DNA of 64,000 nt, taken from NCBI GenBank assembly GCA_023417315.1, contig JAEZFW010000055.1:186001-250000 (forward strand). Reading direction: 5' to 3'. The notes beneath the pieces were generated by a model. The model saw only the letters and a list, made by a program, of their open reading frames with translations. It ran no database searches and was not told the DNA's origin. Source of the DNA: Pseudomonadota bacterium (GTDB lineage: Bacteria; Pseudomonadota; Gammaproteobacteria; Steroidobacterales; Steroidobacteraceae). Shown here piece by piece: positions 51,450-60,472 of this stretch (position 1 is its first letter; each line of letters begins with the position of its first letter). The translations under genes and the position numbers were made by a program.

Positions 51450-53723
51450 TCAGGGATCGACAGACGAAGGGTTGTTGTTGCTGGGAAGAGAGAACACCAC
51501 GTAACCGCCGCGTCCGAGACGATCGGGTGAGCCGATGCCGCTTTCTCTAGAGTGCAAGCCTTGAGTGAGCGGTGTCGTTGCGTTGACCACGATGTAGTGT
51601 TTGCCGTTGATCTGATAGGCGGCGGGCAAGCCTTCGGTTCCCATGGGCAGCTCGGCCGACCACAATACGTCGCCGTTGTCGGCATCGAATGCATAGAACC
51701 TTCCGTCGCGCGCCGTCGAGAAGACGATGCCCGTGGATGTCACGATCATCCCCTGGCGTTGCGCACCGCGCGGCACGCCGGAGTTCTTGCCGCCTTCGCG
51801 TGCCACATCGCGATCTTGGCCGAGTGGCTTCTTCCACTTGATCGCACCACGATTGAGATCGTAGGCGATGATGGTGGACCAAGGCGGCGCGAGCAAATAT
51901 GGATAGCCAAGCCCGTAGTCCGTGAAGTAACGCTGTGCGGGCGCGTCGACTCCTTCTGGATAAGAGGGTACCTGGTTCGCGGCGGAGTCAGGAGACTGAG
52001 CTGCACGCGGTGCTCCGCCCGAAGCAACGACTGGGCCCGCCGGCACTGCTAACTGCTCAGGCGGATCCGTGCGTCGTCGGGGCCGCGCGCCGCCGCCCAG
52101 GTACTTGAGTATGTCGTTGATCTGCTGATCGGCGATATGGCCAATCGGAGGCATGCGGCCAGTTCCGTACAGGACGGTACGGCGAAGTTGCGGGAACCCA
52201 ATACGCGTGCCGACCTCGACGAGGGAAGGCGCTGCCGGTGTGCCGCTGCGGTCCTCGCCGTGACAGACAGCGCAATGCTGTTTGTATGCCGCTGCGCCAC
52301 GCTCCAACGTTGCAGGATCGGGTGGACCGAAGAAACGCGAGAATCCGGAATCGCCTTCCTCGAGCAATTGAAGCTTGTAGAACGAGGGGAAGTCTTGGTT
52401 GAGTAGATAGATGATCCCCGCATCCGGATTCGCGGCCGTATTACCCCAGTTCGTTCCGCCGACGGCGCCGGGCAACACTGCACTTTCTTCGAGTGCGGGC
52501 GGATCGAAGAGGCCCGTGCGTGCTTTCGCGATTCGCTCGCGCCATTCTTTGCGTTCCGCCTCACTGATCAGATAGGGCGTGAGGTCATCTGGCGTTACGC
52601 GTTGACGCGCCGTGGGTTCGAGCAGGGAATAGGGCTGAGTAGGCCATGCCTGCTCGCCAGGCACGTCGCTCTTCGGCACGGGACGTTCTTCGATCGGCCA
52701 CACGGGTTCGCCGGTGACGCGATCGAACACGAACATGAATCCTTGTTTGGTCGCTTGTGCGACGGCATCGATCGTCTTGCCGCCTTTGCGCACGGTGAGC
52801 AGCTGAGGCGCAGCGGTGGGATCGTAGTCCCACAGGTCGTGATGCACCATCTGGAAATGCCAGAGACGTTTACCCGTGCGCGCATCGAGCGCGAGCAGGC
52901 AGTCGCTGAACAAATTCTCCCCATGACGATCCGCTCCATAGTAGTCATAGGTTGGCGAGCCCACCGGAAAATAGGCGATGCCGCGCTTAGCATCGAGCGT
53001 GATCTCGCCCCATACGTTTGCTCCGCCCACGTAGCGCCACGCGTCCTTGGGCCAAGTGTCGTATCCGAGCTCGCCGGGTTTCGGGATCGTGTGGAATGTC
53101 CAGACGAGCTCCCCAGTGATCACGCTGTAAGCACGGATGTAACCAGGTGCCGAGAAGTATCCTTCGCCGGGTGAGCTTCCAAGGATCAAGAGATTTTCGA
53201 AGACACGCCCTGGCGTGTTCGAGCTGACGCGTCGGATCGTCTGTGGATCGCGCCCGAGTCCTTCGCGCAGATTGACGATCCCGCCTTTGCCGAACGAAAG
53301 AATCGACTTGCCGGTTCGAGCATCGATCGCCTGCAAGGTGTCCTCGAGCGTGAAGAGCAATCTGCGATCTTTGCGATCGGGACTCTCCCAGTAGTTGATC
53401 CCTCGATTCGTGATGCCGCGGAGATTGGCGTGAATCCAGATCTCCTTGCGCGTCACCACGTCGATGGCGATGAGCGAGCTATCCTTCGCGAGCACATACA
53501 TGACGTTGTCGACGATGATCGGATTGAACTGGTACGCACGTTCATCGGAAGTGGGATAGATCCACGCGATCTCGAGTTGCGCGACGTTCGCTTTGGTAAT
53601 GTCGGAGAGCTCCACGTACTTGGATTGATCCGGCGTGCCGCCGTAGTCCGGCCATTGACCGGCAGAAGCAGAGGACGTGCAGCAGAGTACGAGGAAAACG
53701 TAGAGGGTGGCGCGATTGGTCAT
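51450..53723 (-). CDS. PQQ-dependent alcohol/glucose dehydrogenase with inserted cytochrome c domain
   Basis: A 757-residue quinoprotein with signal peptide (1-21). Propeller blades begin WPDYGGTPDQSKYVELSDIT and include repeated tryptophan-docking segments (GKRLWHFQMVHHDLWDYD, GEPVWPIEERPVPKS). A cytochrome c domain with CAVCH (residues about 482-486) is inserted within the propeller before the last blades, and the C-terminal propeller resumes with NRGAIKWKKPLG and GDVLWSAELPMG. Oxidises a sugar or alcohol in the periplasm, transferring electrons to its own haem. It lies 58 bases after a ThuA-like gene and 5 before the unknown gene, all on the minus strand. Confidence 0.88.
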   Translation of the reverse strand: MTNRATLYVFLVLCCTSSASAGQWPDYGGTPDQSKYVELSDITKANVAQLEIAWIYPTSDERAYQFNPIIVDNVMYVLAKDSSLIAIDVVTRKEIWIHANLRGITNRGINYWESPDRKDRRLLFTLEDTLQAIDARTGKSILSFGKGGIVNLREGLGRDPQTIRRVSSNTPGRVFENLLILGSSPGEGYFSAPGYIRAYSVITGELVWTFHTIPKPGELGYDTWPKDAWRYVGGANVWGEITLDAKRGIAYFPVGSPTYDYYGADRHGENLFSDCLLALDARTGKRLWHFQMVHHDLWDYDPTAAPQLLTVRKGGKTIDAVAQATKQGFMFVFDRVTGEPVWPIEERPVPKSDVPGEQAWPTQPYSLLEPTARQRVTPDDLTPYLISEAERKEWRERIAKARTGLFDPPALEESAVLPGAVGGTNWGNTAANPDAGIIYLLNQDFPSFYKLQLLEEGDSGFSRFFGPPDPATLERGAAAYKQHCAVCHGEDRSGTPAAPSLVEVGTRIGFPQLRRTVLYGTGRMPPIGHIADQQINDILKYLGGGARPRRRTDPPEQLAVPAGPVVASGGAPRAAQSPDSAANQVPSYPEGVDAPAQRYFTDYGLGYPYLLAPPWSTIIAYDLNRGAIKWKKPLGQDRDVAREGGKNSGVPRGAQRQGMIVTSTGIVFSTARDGRFYAFDADNGDVLWSAELPMGTEGLPAAYQINGKHYIVVNATTPLTQGLHSRESGIGSPDRLGRGGYVVFSLPSNNNPSSVDP

Positions 53724-53781
53724 GAACGAGAAGAAGAACTGGATGAATCAGGAGCGATGAGCTCGAATCAGGTGAGCGCCC

Positions 53782-54684
53782 TCAGTCGCGGTGAAAGACG
53801 GCCGGCGAGACCTGGCTGACATCAGGTGTGGGCGAGTCAATCCCGCCCGCGGGAATCTCGATGTGCCCGGCCCATGCGATGCCGTTCATGAGGAAGCGGC
53901 GATAGTCTTCGCGCACCAGATTGTCGCGAAAGTCCAAGCCTCCAAACACGAAACCTCGGCCGCCATCGTCGCGTTCATAGGCCCACGACGCGATCTGGGG
54001 ACCGATGCGAGCTTTGTCTTCCTTCGGTGTCGCGAGCAGCAGATTCGTGCGGCGAGCATCGTTCGGCAGGAAGAATCGGCAGAACACCTCGTCGCGGTAC
54101 GTCCAGGGTTTCACGCCGCGAAGGATCGGATGATTCTCGGTTTCGAAGCTCATCGACCACTCGTCCACCGGATTCTTCGACCCCATCTGGACCCATAGGC
54201 CTCCGGTCCAGTTCATGTAGTACTCGCGCGCTCGCCAGTTCTCTGCCCAGAGCGCGTAATGAAACACCACGACGCCGATCTTGTTCTTCTTCAGAACATC
54301 GTCGAGCGCGGCGAGATAGGCCTTGGTCTCTTCGTCGTAGTCGCGGTGATTCGTGAGCGGGTCGGGAGGAAATAGCGGATGCACCTCTTTCGCGGAACGG
54401 TCCGAGCTGCTGTTGATCACGATGACGGACGCCTCTCGAACCGCGGCCAGATCCCGCGGCAATCGACCGACGATGACCTCCGTCTTGACCCCCTTCAGGT
54501 TCGCTGCTTTGTCGAACGATGCGGCAAGTGTCCTCAGATCGAGCTCATACTCGTGTCGACCCGGTCCGCCGTGATCTCTTGGGCCGGCGAGGAACAGAAT
54601 CTTCTTGCTCTGTGCTGCGACAGGCTGAGCTAACGCGGTGGACAACCCGAGCGTCATCAAGACTGCACGCAACACACGTTGCAT
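53782..54684 (-). CDS. exported ThuA-like protein
   Basis: A 300-residue protein with signal peptide (MQRVLRAVLMTLGLSTALA). The domain is ThuA-like (class I glutamine-amidotransferase fold used in trehalose/sugar utilisation): KKILFLAGPRDHGGPGRHEY at the start, IVVINSSSDR, VVFHYALWAENW and GLWVQMG, FVFGGLDFRDN. The ATG at 54684 is chosen over the TTG at 54708. ThuA-like genes are often beside PQQ dehydrogenases, as here; the molecular function is unproven. Confidence 0.8.
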   Translation of the reverse strand: MQRVLRAVLMTLGLSTALAQPVAAQSKKILFLAGPRDHGGPGRHEYELDLRTLAASFDKAANLKGVKTEVIVGRLPRDLAAVREASVIVINSSSDRSAKEVHPLFPPDPLTNHRDYDEETKAYLAALDDVLKKNKIGVVVFHYALWAENWRAREYYMNWTGGLWVQMGSKNPVDEWSMSFETENHPILRGVKPWTYRDEVFCRFFLPNDARRTNLLLATPKEDKARIGPQIASWAYERDDGGRGFVFGGLDFRDNLVREDYRRFLMNGIAWAGHIEIPAGGIDSPTPDVSQVSPAVFHRD

Positions 54685-55005
54685 TGAGTTTTTCGCGCTG
54701 ATGTTCAACCTCGCCCCCGAAAATGTTGTGCCTCTCGCAGCTTGGTGCGAGTCGCGTGGCGCTCATTATCTCCGAAATTGCAGGGGCGGCCGGCGGTGTA
54801 CTCACAAACCTTGACGCTCCGAGGGGATCTGATAGGGGAAAAGACGTTTCGGTGAAGGGCACAAACTAGCAGGAGGCCACTGACCTAGGAGCGCCTTGGG
54901 GCTCTGGCAAGAGAAAAGAACCCATCAATCAGTTCGGGTTTCGAGTTCTGGGCGGAGACCAGCGCCCAGCCCGGCGCCCCGAAGCGCGCTCGCGCTCTGC
55001 GCGAC
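54685..55005. other. intergenic region, no gene supported
   Basis: About 320 bases between the barrel gene's 3' end and the ThuA start, on the minus strand. The long minus frame 54885-55316 overlaps the barrel gene out of frame and is a shadow. It presumably contains the promoter for the ThuA operon. I see no strong hairpin. Confidence 0.5.
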
Positions 55006-55743
55006 TCAGAAGGCGACGATGAATCCGATCGAGAGGATATCGCTGTCGCCCTTCGCGACGATGTCGCTGCCGGCATCGAACACCCGCAGGTATTCGACGC
55101 GCACTCCGTAAATTTCGGCAAGGGACAAGGCCATCCCCACGCCCGCTGCGAGGTCCACCGCGGCATCGCGGGCGATCCCTGCCTCGGCGCGAGGGAAGCG
55201 TCGATCAGTGCCACCGGTGCGTACGATGTTCGCTTTCGTGTGTACCGTCGAATATTGCAGTCCGGCGCGACCGTACACCTCCCAGCGAGGATTGATGGGC
55301 CAAATTCCCAGCGCATACAATCCGATGCCCGTAAGCTTGCTCGAGACTTCCGTGTCGACGCTGAATGGAAGCGTCTCGATGCTGCCGTCAGGTGCGAGCA
55401 CGATAGTCGTTCCGTCGGCGCTGGCGTTGTACTTCACTTCGCCGAAGTGTCCGAACATGCCTTCGATCGCAAAATTGCGATGAACGCGATAACCCACGAG
55501 CGCCGCGTAGCCTTGATCTTCGGGATCGAAGCTCGCGACGTGCGAGGCTGGCGTGAAGTCCACGAGCCCGTAGAGTACGTCGCGCGTGAACGCATCGTAC
55601 GTGGCCATGCTGCCCTGGCCTTCGGTGGCGCCGAAGAACCCTCCGACGTAATGCCCTAGCTGCGCGGCCTGCGCGCTCGGCAGAGAGAGGACGCACGCGG
55701 CGAGTATGCCGATCAGGGTGCGGGATCCTTGTTGTATTGTCAT
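55006..55743 (-). CDS. outer-membrane beta-barrel protein
   Basis: A 245-residue small barrel (signal peptide 1-26) of the OmpA/OmpW/Ail-like size class, with alternating strands such as YAALVGYRVHRNFAIEGMFGHFG and GIGLYALGIWPINPRWEVYGRAG, and a C-terminal Phe (IVAF) for BAM recognition. GAGGGTG five bases upstream fixes the start. Ligand unknown. It resembles porin-family domains found in many gammaproteobacteria. Confidence 0.78.
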   Translation of the reverse strand: MTIQQGSRTLIGILAACVLSLPSAQAAQLGHYVGGFFGATEGQGSMATYDAFTRDVLYGLVDFTPASHVASFDPEDQGYAALVGYRVHRNFAIEGMFGHFGEVKYNASADGTTIVLAPDGSIETLPFSVDTEVSSKLTGIGLYALGIWPINPRWEVYGRAGLQYSTVHTKANIVRTGGTDRRFPRAEAGIARDAAVDLAAGVGMALSLAEIYGVRVEYLRVFDAGSDIVAKGDSDILSIGFIVAF

Positions 55744-56094
55744 AAGTCACCCTCGTGCTGGAAGCATCGTCGCACTCTATCCCTAAATGTAGGGCACCGA
55801 TAGGACATCGAGCGGCAACATCCATGCTTCGCTCGATGTTCACGTTTCGGCAGTTCCGACGCGGTGAGTACCTACGTTGCTGCTGACGGTTCAATTCACA
55901 TTCGCAAGCACCGATAGCAGCCAGCGCTCGCGCGCGCTCGAAGAGGCGCATCTTCAAATTCGATTCTCTTGGGCGAACAACACTTGGTCGTGCGCTTCAA
56001 CGAGCCTCTCGAACTTCAGTTCATGGAGGAAGCGGCGGCCTCGCTAGGCGAGGCGGGTCGCAAGCTTCGGCGTTCGCTCGGTATTCCGACCTGT
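55744..56094. other. intergenic region, possibly with a decayed coding fragment
   Basis: In this 351-base gap a plus-strand frame from about 55960 reads, without an ATG, ...GEQHLVVRFNEPLE then LRRSLGIP and runs past the end of the sigma-factor gene (stop near 56127). Codon use is coding-like but there is no start and no family match. It may be the remnant of a gene. Otherwise the region is the upstream leader of the barrel gene. Confidence 0.4.
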
Positions 56095-57315
56095 TTACTT
56101 GGCGACTCCGAGCGCTTGACGTTTGTGCGTGAGTAGATCGCGCTCTACCGCGTTGTCCGTTCTCGCTATCGCAGCGTCGTACGCGAGCGCGGCATCCGCT
56201 GTGCGGCCGCAGCGTTGCAATAGATCCGCGCGTATTGCGTGATACAGATAAAACTGCTCGAGATTGCAGGCTTCAACGAGCTCGAGCCCGGCGGCCGGTC
56301 CCTGCAGCTCGGCAACCGCTACGGCGCGATTGAGCGCTACGACGGGACTAGGTGACATCGCGAGCAGGTGGTCGTAGAGCTCAACGATCTGCCTCCAGTC
56401 CGTGTCGCGGATGTCCTCCGCGCGCATATGGACGGCATTGATCGCCGCTTGAATCTGGTACGGCCCGAGTTCTCCACGTTGGAAGCACTGCGCCACGATC
56501 GTGAGGCCTTCAGCGATCATGGCTCGATCCCAACGAGCACGGTTCTGATCTGCGAGCAACACGAGCTCGCCGCGCGCGCCCACGCGAGCTGGACGGCGAG
56601 CTTCAGTCAGTAGCATCAGCGCCAGCAAACCGAATACCTCGGGTTCGGGCATGAGCTGTGCGAGCACGCGCCCGAGTCGGATCGCCTCGCTCGCGAGCGG
56701 CTCACGCACGAGTGCCGGCCCCGAGGTTGCTTTGTAGCCCTCATTGAAGATGAGATAAATCACGGCGAGCACCGAGCCGATGCGGGCAGCAAGATCGCGT
56801 TCCTGCGGAATGCGGTAGGGAATACCTGCGTCACGAATCTTTCCTTTAGCCCGCACGATGCGTTGGGCCATCGTCGTTTCGGGAACGAGAAAGGCCCGCG
56901 CGATCTCGGTTGTACTGAGCCCGCCGATCAGACGCAAGGTGAGCGCCACTCTCGCGCTCATCGCAAGCGCCGGATGACAACAGGTGAAGATGAGCCTGAG
57001 CTGGTCATCGCGCATGTCCGTGTCCTCGTCGTTCGATTGCGGTTCCATCCATTCGGCGCGCAAGTGTCGTTCTGCTCGGGAGGCCTCTCGGCGGTGACGA
57101 TCGATCGCACGGTTTCGCGCAGTCGTGATGATCCAGCCCGCTGGGCTCTGGGGTAACCCAGCCGTGGGCCAGCGCTGCACCGCCTCTGCGAAGGCCTCCT
57201 GCACCATTTCTTCCGCTTCGTCGATGTTGCCGCAGCGGCGCACGAGCGCTGCTACGGCACGTCCATACTCTTGGCGAAAAATCTGTTCGATGATTTCTCG
57301 CGTGATCTCACTCAT
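56095..57315 (-). CDS. ECF42-type RNA polymerase sigma factor (DUF6596)
   Basis: A 406-residue sigma factor. The sigma-2 domain starts IEQIFRQEYGRAVAALVRRCGNIDEAEEMVQEAF; sigma-4 shows RLIGGLSTTEIARAFLVPETTMAQR. A long C-terminal region of helices (GYKATSGPALVREPLASEAIRLGR, ALNRAVAVAELQGP, KRQALGV) is the DUF6596/SnoaL-like extension of the ECF42 group, where it controls the factor instead of a conventional anti-sigma protein. The partner YciI gene lies 5 bases upstream. Start ATG 57315; the longer frame to 57396 is unsupported. Confidence 0.9.
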   Translation of the reverse strand: MSEITREIIEQIFRQEYGRAVAALVRRCGNIDEAEEMVQEAFAEAVQRWPTAGLPQSPAGWIITTARNRAIDRHRREASRAERHLRAEWMEPQSNDEDTDMRDDQLRLIFTCCHPALAMSARVALTLRLIGGLSTTEIARAFLVPETTMAQRIVRAKGKIRDAGIPYRIPQERDLAARIGSVLAVIYLIFNEGYKATSGPALVREPLASEAIRLGRVLAQLMPEPEVFGLLALMLLTEARRPARVGARGELVLLADQNRARWDRAMIAEGLTIVAQCFQRGELGPYQIQAAINAVHMRAEDIRDTDWRQIVELYDHLLAMSPSPVVALNRAVAVAELQGPAAGLELVEACNLEQFYLYHAIRADLLQRCGRTADAALAYDAAIARTDNAVERDLLTHKRQALGVAK

Positions 57316-57320
57316 GCGCG

Positions 57321-57674
57321 TCAACGATCGCTCGTGTGATGAAAGGGTCGAACCTCGATCGGCAGAGTGACTGCTTGTGCAAGCTGTCGACCCCACTCCA
57401 GTGCCGCATCGAGGTCGGCCGCTTGGATGATCGTGAACCCACCCAGATGTTCTTTGCCTTCCAAGTAAGGACCGTCGGTGATCAGAACGTCCTCATGGCG
57501 TGCGCGAAGCACCGTCGCGCTGCTCGGCGGATGCAGGCCGCCCGTGAACACGAGGGCGCCAGCCGTTTTCATCTCGTCGTGAAGGGCGTAAATCTTGCGC
57601 ATGATGGGATCCAGCACCTCCGCGGGTGGAGGCGGGCCGTCCGGCTGATAGATGGCCAGTAAATACTGTTTCAT
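57321..57674 (-). CDS. YciI/DGPF-domain protein
   Basis: A 117-residue cytoplasmic protein beginning MKQYLLAIYQPDGPPPP with the LITDGPYLEGKEHLGGFTII motif (DGPF family). These small alpha/beta proteins are regularly encoded next to ECF42 sigma factors and are proposed to take part in the same regulon; the ligand is unknown. AAGGAG five bases upstream of the ATG. Cotranscribed with the sigma gene (5-base spacing). Confidence 0.88.
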   Translation of the reverse strand: MKQYLLAIYQPDGPPPPAEVLDPIMRKIYALHDEMKTAGALVFTGGLHPPSSATVLRARHEDVLITDGPYLEGKEHLGGFTIIQAADLDAALEWGRQLAQAVTLPIEVRPFHHTSDR

Positions 57675-57885
57675 GGTTGCTCCTTATTGTGTGCTCTAAC
57701 ACCCTCTATACGAACGGCGCGGTCTCAAATCGACATGCAATCAGTCGGGGCGATCCTTGGGCTGCGCCGGCGCACGACGTTCCATCAGATCATTCTCACA
57801 TGCCTCGCCGGAACTGTGCTGCCTCGTACATGGTTCGATTCATGAGGCCAACGAAAGGTCAGATAAGGCAACAGGAGGTATTTGC

Positions 57886-58248
57886 ATGACTACGGTGAGT
57901 GGACACACAAGCGCGATTCGCGCGAAGAAGGTCATCGGGACCAGCGTCAAAGATCCGACCGGCGCGACCATCGGTCGCATCGAGGACATCGTGCTCGACA
58001 AGTTGTCGAACAACATCATGTTCGCTGTCGTGGGTTTCGGCGGATTCTTAGGAATGGGTGAGAAGTTCCATCCACTTCCTTGGAGCACGCTCGACTACGA
58101 TGGAGACTTGGACGGCTACGTAGTGAATCTTACGAAGGATCAGCTTGAAGCGGCGCCTGCTTACACGATGGACGAGCTCACGCAGGGCGACGGGACGCAA
58201 TTCCGAGAGCGCGTTTACGCGTACTACAACGCGACGCGTTACTGGTAA
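57886..58248 (+). CDS. PRC-barrel domain protein
   Basis: A 120-residue cytoplasmic protein with a PRC-barrel: KKVIGTSVKDPTGATIGRIEDIVLDKLSNN and FAVVGFGGFLGMGEKFHPLPWSTLDYD. PRC barrels act in stress responses and RNA or photosynthetic-complex binding; the role here is undetermined. AGGAGGT 6 bases before the ATG at 57886 sets the start; the longer frame from 57757 is unsupported. An imperfect inverted repeat follows. Confidence 0.82.
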   Translation: MTTVSGHTSAIRAKKVIGTSVKDPTGATIGRIEDIVLDKLSNNIMFAVVGFGGFLGMGEKFHPLPWSTLDYDGDLDGYVVNLTKDQLEAAPAYTMDELTQGDGTQFRERVYAYYNATRYW

Positions 58249-58258
58249 AGAAGGCCAT

Positions 58259-58340
58259 CGGCCAACTTGGCCACTGGCAGCTGGCCAGACCGTGAGTGTG
58301 CGCTCCCGCTCTGGCCAGTGGCCGGGTGCCAGTTTGGCCG
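58259..58340. repeat. imperfect inverted repeat between convergent genes
   Basis: The left segment cggccaacttggccactggc (58259-58278) plus ctggccag can pair with the right segment ctggccagtggccgggtgcc and agtttggccg (58311-58340), leaving a central loop with cgtgagtgtgcgctc. It probably forms a large stem for termination of both convergent genes. Confidence 0.6.
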
Positions 58341-58345
58341 AATCG

Positions 58346-59131
58346 TTAGAGATCTTTCCAGAATTCGAAGTGCGACGTCTCGATCTCCTGCAAGCTCGGC
58401 ATCGGAAAGAACTTCGTCTTCTCTTGCGAGGCGAACATGAAGCCGTGCCGGATCGACTTGAATGAGATCTGATCGAGCGGGCAGTAGAGCGCCAGGCCTT
58501 TCGTCTTCTTCTGCTTATCCACTTTCATCTGCTGGATCGCATCGCGCAGTTTCGATGGATGAAGGAAGGGAAATGGCGCCGGCATGAACGGATTGCTCTC
58601 GAAGCTCGTCAAGAACTGATCCACGTTCAATTCGATCTGCGTATAGAAGAGCTTCGGACAGCCCTTCGCGTTGCGGGGCTGCGTGATGTACGTGCCGAAC
58701 TCGCGCATGTCCATCGGACTCATGACGAGCATCGAGAGCGGCGCAATTTCGGCGAAGGTTCGTAGGAAGCCGGGCTGGTGAACTTTGTCGTAGTCGCGTG
58801 GCTTCAGCTCGAGCACGCTCGCTTCGGGCGAGGACAGGTACAGGCTCTTGATGCAATCGAAGTCCATGTGCTCCATCACACGGTAGGAGGAGATGAACTT
58901 CGTGCGCTTCGGTGAGCCATCGGAATGCGGCACCAACGCCTTCAATCCCGAGTCGATGTCGAAGTAGGGATGCCGAAAGCTCGTGTCAACCTCGGCAAAC
59001 ACGAGCTTGCCCGAGAAATGGCGGATCGACCCGATTTGATAGTGTCGAGCGAACGCTTCGGGCGTGAGCTGCGAGGCAACCAACCCTTGGTTCGGATACA
59101 AGATCTGATAGAGGCGATTCTCGTGAGCCAT
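58346..59131 (-). CDS. conserved-looking protein of unknown family
   Basis: A 261-residue soluble protein without signal peptide or transmembrane segments, containing HPYFDIDSGLKALVPHSDG, MLVMSPMDMREFGTYITQP, FYTQIELNVDQFL and TKFFPMPSLQEIET. The composition, with ordered motifs, suggests a structured enzyme or binding protein, but I cannot place it in any family. ATG at 59131 is chosen since GAGG lies about 9 bases upstream; the frame extends to 59176. Its neighbours (PRC-barrel, GH105) give no functional hint. Confidence 0.6.
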   Translation of the reverse strand: MAHENRLYQILYPNQGLVASQLTPEAFARHYQIGSIRHFSGKLVFAEVDTSFRHPYFDIDSGLKALVPHSDGSPKRTKFISSYRVMEHMDFDCIKSLYLSSPEASVLELKPRDYDKVHQPGFLRTFAEIAPLSMLVMSPMDMREFGTYITQPRNAKGCPKLFYTQIELNVDQFLTSFESNPFMPAPFPFLHPSKLRDAIQQMKVDKQKKTKGLALYCPLDQISFKSIRHGFMFASQEKTKFFPMPSLQEIETSHFEFWKDL

Positions 59132-59297
59132 CAGGACGACCTCTCTGTCGATAACGAAAGAAGCAGTGTAGACCAAGAGCGTGGCGCTTGGTCATGCGCT
59201 TGGGTGTTTAGATAACAGCGCGGCTAGCAAGCGCCACTTAACACCCGCGTCCTGGCTAGAATAGCCACTACGACATCAGCAGGTGGGGGAGGCTGGG

Positions 59298-60467
59298 GTG
59301 CAGCATTCTTTCAAACGTGCCAGACACGTGACTCTAGCGCTTGCGGTCATGGTCATCGCTCAATCGTCGCTCGCGCAAACACATGCGAGTGGCGCTCGCG
59401 GCCGCGCCCAAGCCCTCGCGCTCGCCGAGAGAGTCGCCGACTACCAGCTTGCAACGTTGGCCGGCGGCTACTTTCCTCCGAACACTTCTGCGGACACGCC
59501 AGACTCGTTCGGATGGGTGCAGGGTGCGTTGTTCGTAGGGTTGACCGAGCTTGCCGAGCGTTCGTCGAAGCCTTCGTATAAGCAAGCGGTCATCGCGCGC
59601 GGATTGGCGAACGAATGGCAGCTGGGCAAACGCATCTACCACGCGGACGATCACGTCATTGCGGCGTCCTACTTATGGGCCGCGCGCAATGACGCGGTCC
59701 CGGAGGCGATCGCACCGTTGCGAGAGCGATTCGATACTATTCTGGCCTATCCACCGGACGTGGAGCTGGAACATGCCGAGTACTCGGATCCCCGCGGTGT
59801 CGCGTGTGCGCAGCGCTGGTGCTGGTGCGATGCTATTTTCATGGCGCCGCCTGTCTGGATCGAGTTGTCGCAAGCGACGGGAGATTGGCGATACGCGGAG
59901 TACGCGAAGAAGGAATTCACGGCAGCGACGAGCTTCCTCTTCGATGCGCAGGAGCATCTCTACTACCGGGACTCGCGCTTTTTCGAGCGGCGCGGGCCGG
60001 ATGGCGAAAAGATGTTTTGGAGTCGCGGCAACGGATGGGTGTTCGCGGGACTCGCGCGCATGATCCCCAATCTACCGCCTCAGGATGCCGGCCGCGCGCA
60101 GATGGAACGCATCTTCAAGCAGATGGCGGCGAAGCTCAAAGCGATTCAGAAGTCGGATGGGTACTGGTCACCCTCGTTGCTGTCGGATCCTGCGAAGTCT
60201 TTGCCCGAGTCGAGCGGCACGGGCTTCTTCACTTACGCATTCGCGTGGGGCATCAAGTCAGGCCTGTTGAAACGCTCAGAGTACGAAGCGACGGTCCTAA
60301 ACGGATGGGCAGCGCTCACGCGCGCCGTCCATCCAGATGGCAAGCTGGGCTATGTTCAGCCCGTCTCCGATCGCCCGGATAAGGTGAGCTACGAAGACAC
60401 TCAGTTGTATGGCGTCGGCGCGTTTCTGCTCGCGGCCACGGCAGTCGCCGATCTCGATCTGAGATGA
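59298..60467 (+). CDS. glycoside hydrolase family 105/88 (unsaturated rhamnogalacturonyl hydrolase type)
   Basis: A 389-residue secreted (alpha/alpha)6-barrel enzyme. Signal peptide 1-27, then DYQLATLAGGYFPPN, VQGALFVGLTELAER, HADDHVIAASYLWAARND and the motif CWCDAIFMAPPVW with Asp178 as the likely acid/base, SRGNGWVFAGLARM and ESSGTGFFTYAFAWGIKSG. It releases unsaturated uronic acid from pectin- or ulvan-derived oligosaccharides by hydration. GTG at 59298 has GGGAGG just upstream; the GTG at 59283 lacks this. It converges on a DUF4861 gene, 5 bases away. Confidence 0.85.
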   Translation: MQHSFKRARHVTLALAVMVIAQSSLAQTHASGARGRAQALALAERVADYQLATLAGGYFPPNTSADTPDSFGWVQGALFVGLTELAERSSKPSYKQAVIARGLANEWQLGKRIYHADDHVIAASYLWAARNDAVPEAIAPLRERFDTILAYPPDVELEHAEYSDPRGVACAQRWCWCDAIFMAPPVWIELSQATGDWRYAEYAKKEFTAATSFLFDAQEHLYYRDSRFFERRGPDGEKMFWSRGNGWVFAGLARMIPNLPPQDAGRAQMERIFKQMAAKLKAIQKSDGYWSPSLLSDPAKSLPESSGTGFFTYAFAWGIKSGLLKRSEYEATVLNGWAALTRAVHPDGKLGYVQPVSDRPDKVSYEDTQLYGVGAFLLAATAVADLDLR

Positions 60468-60472
60468 TCGAA

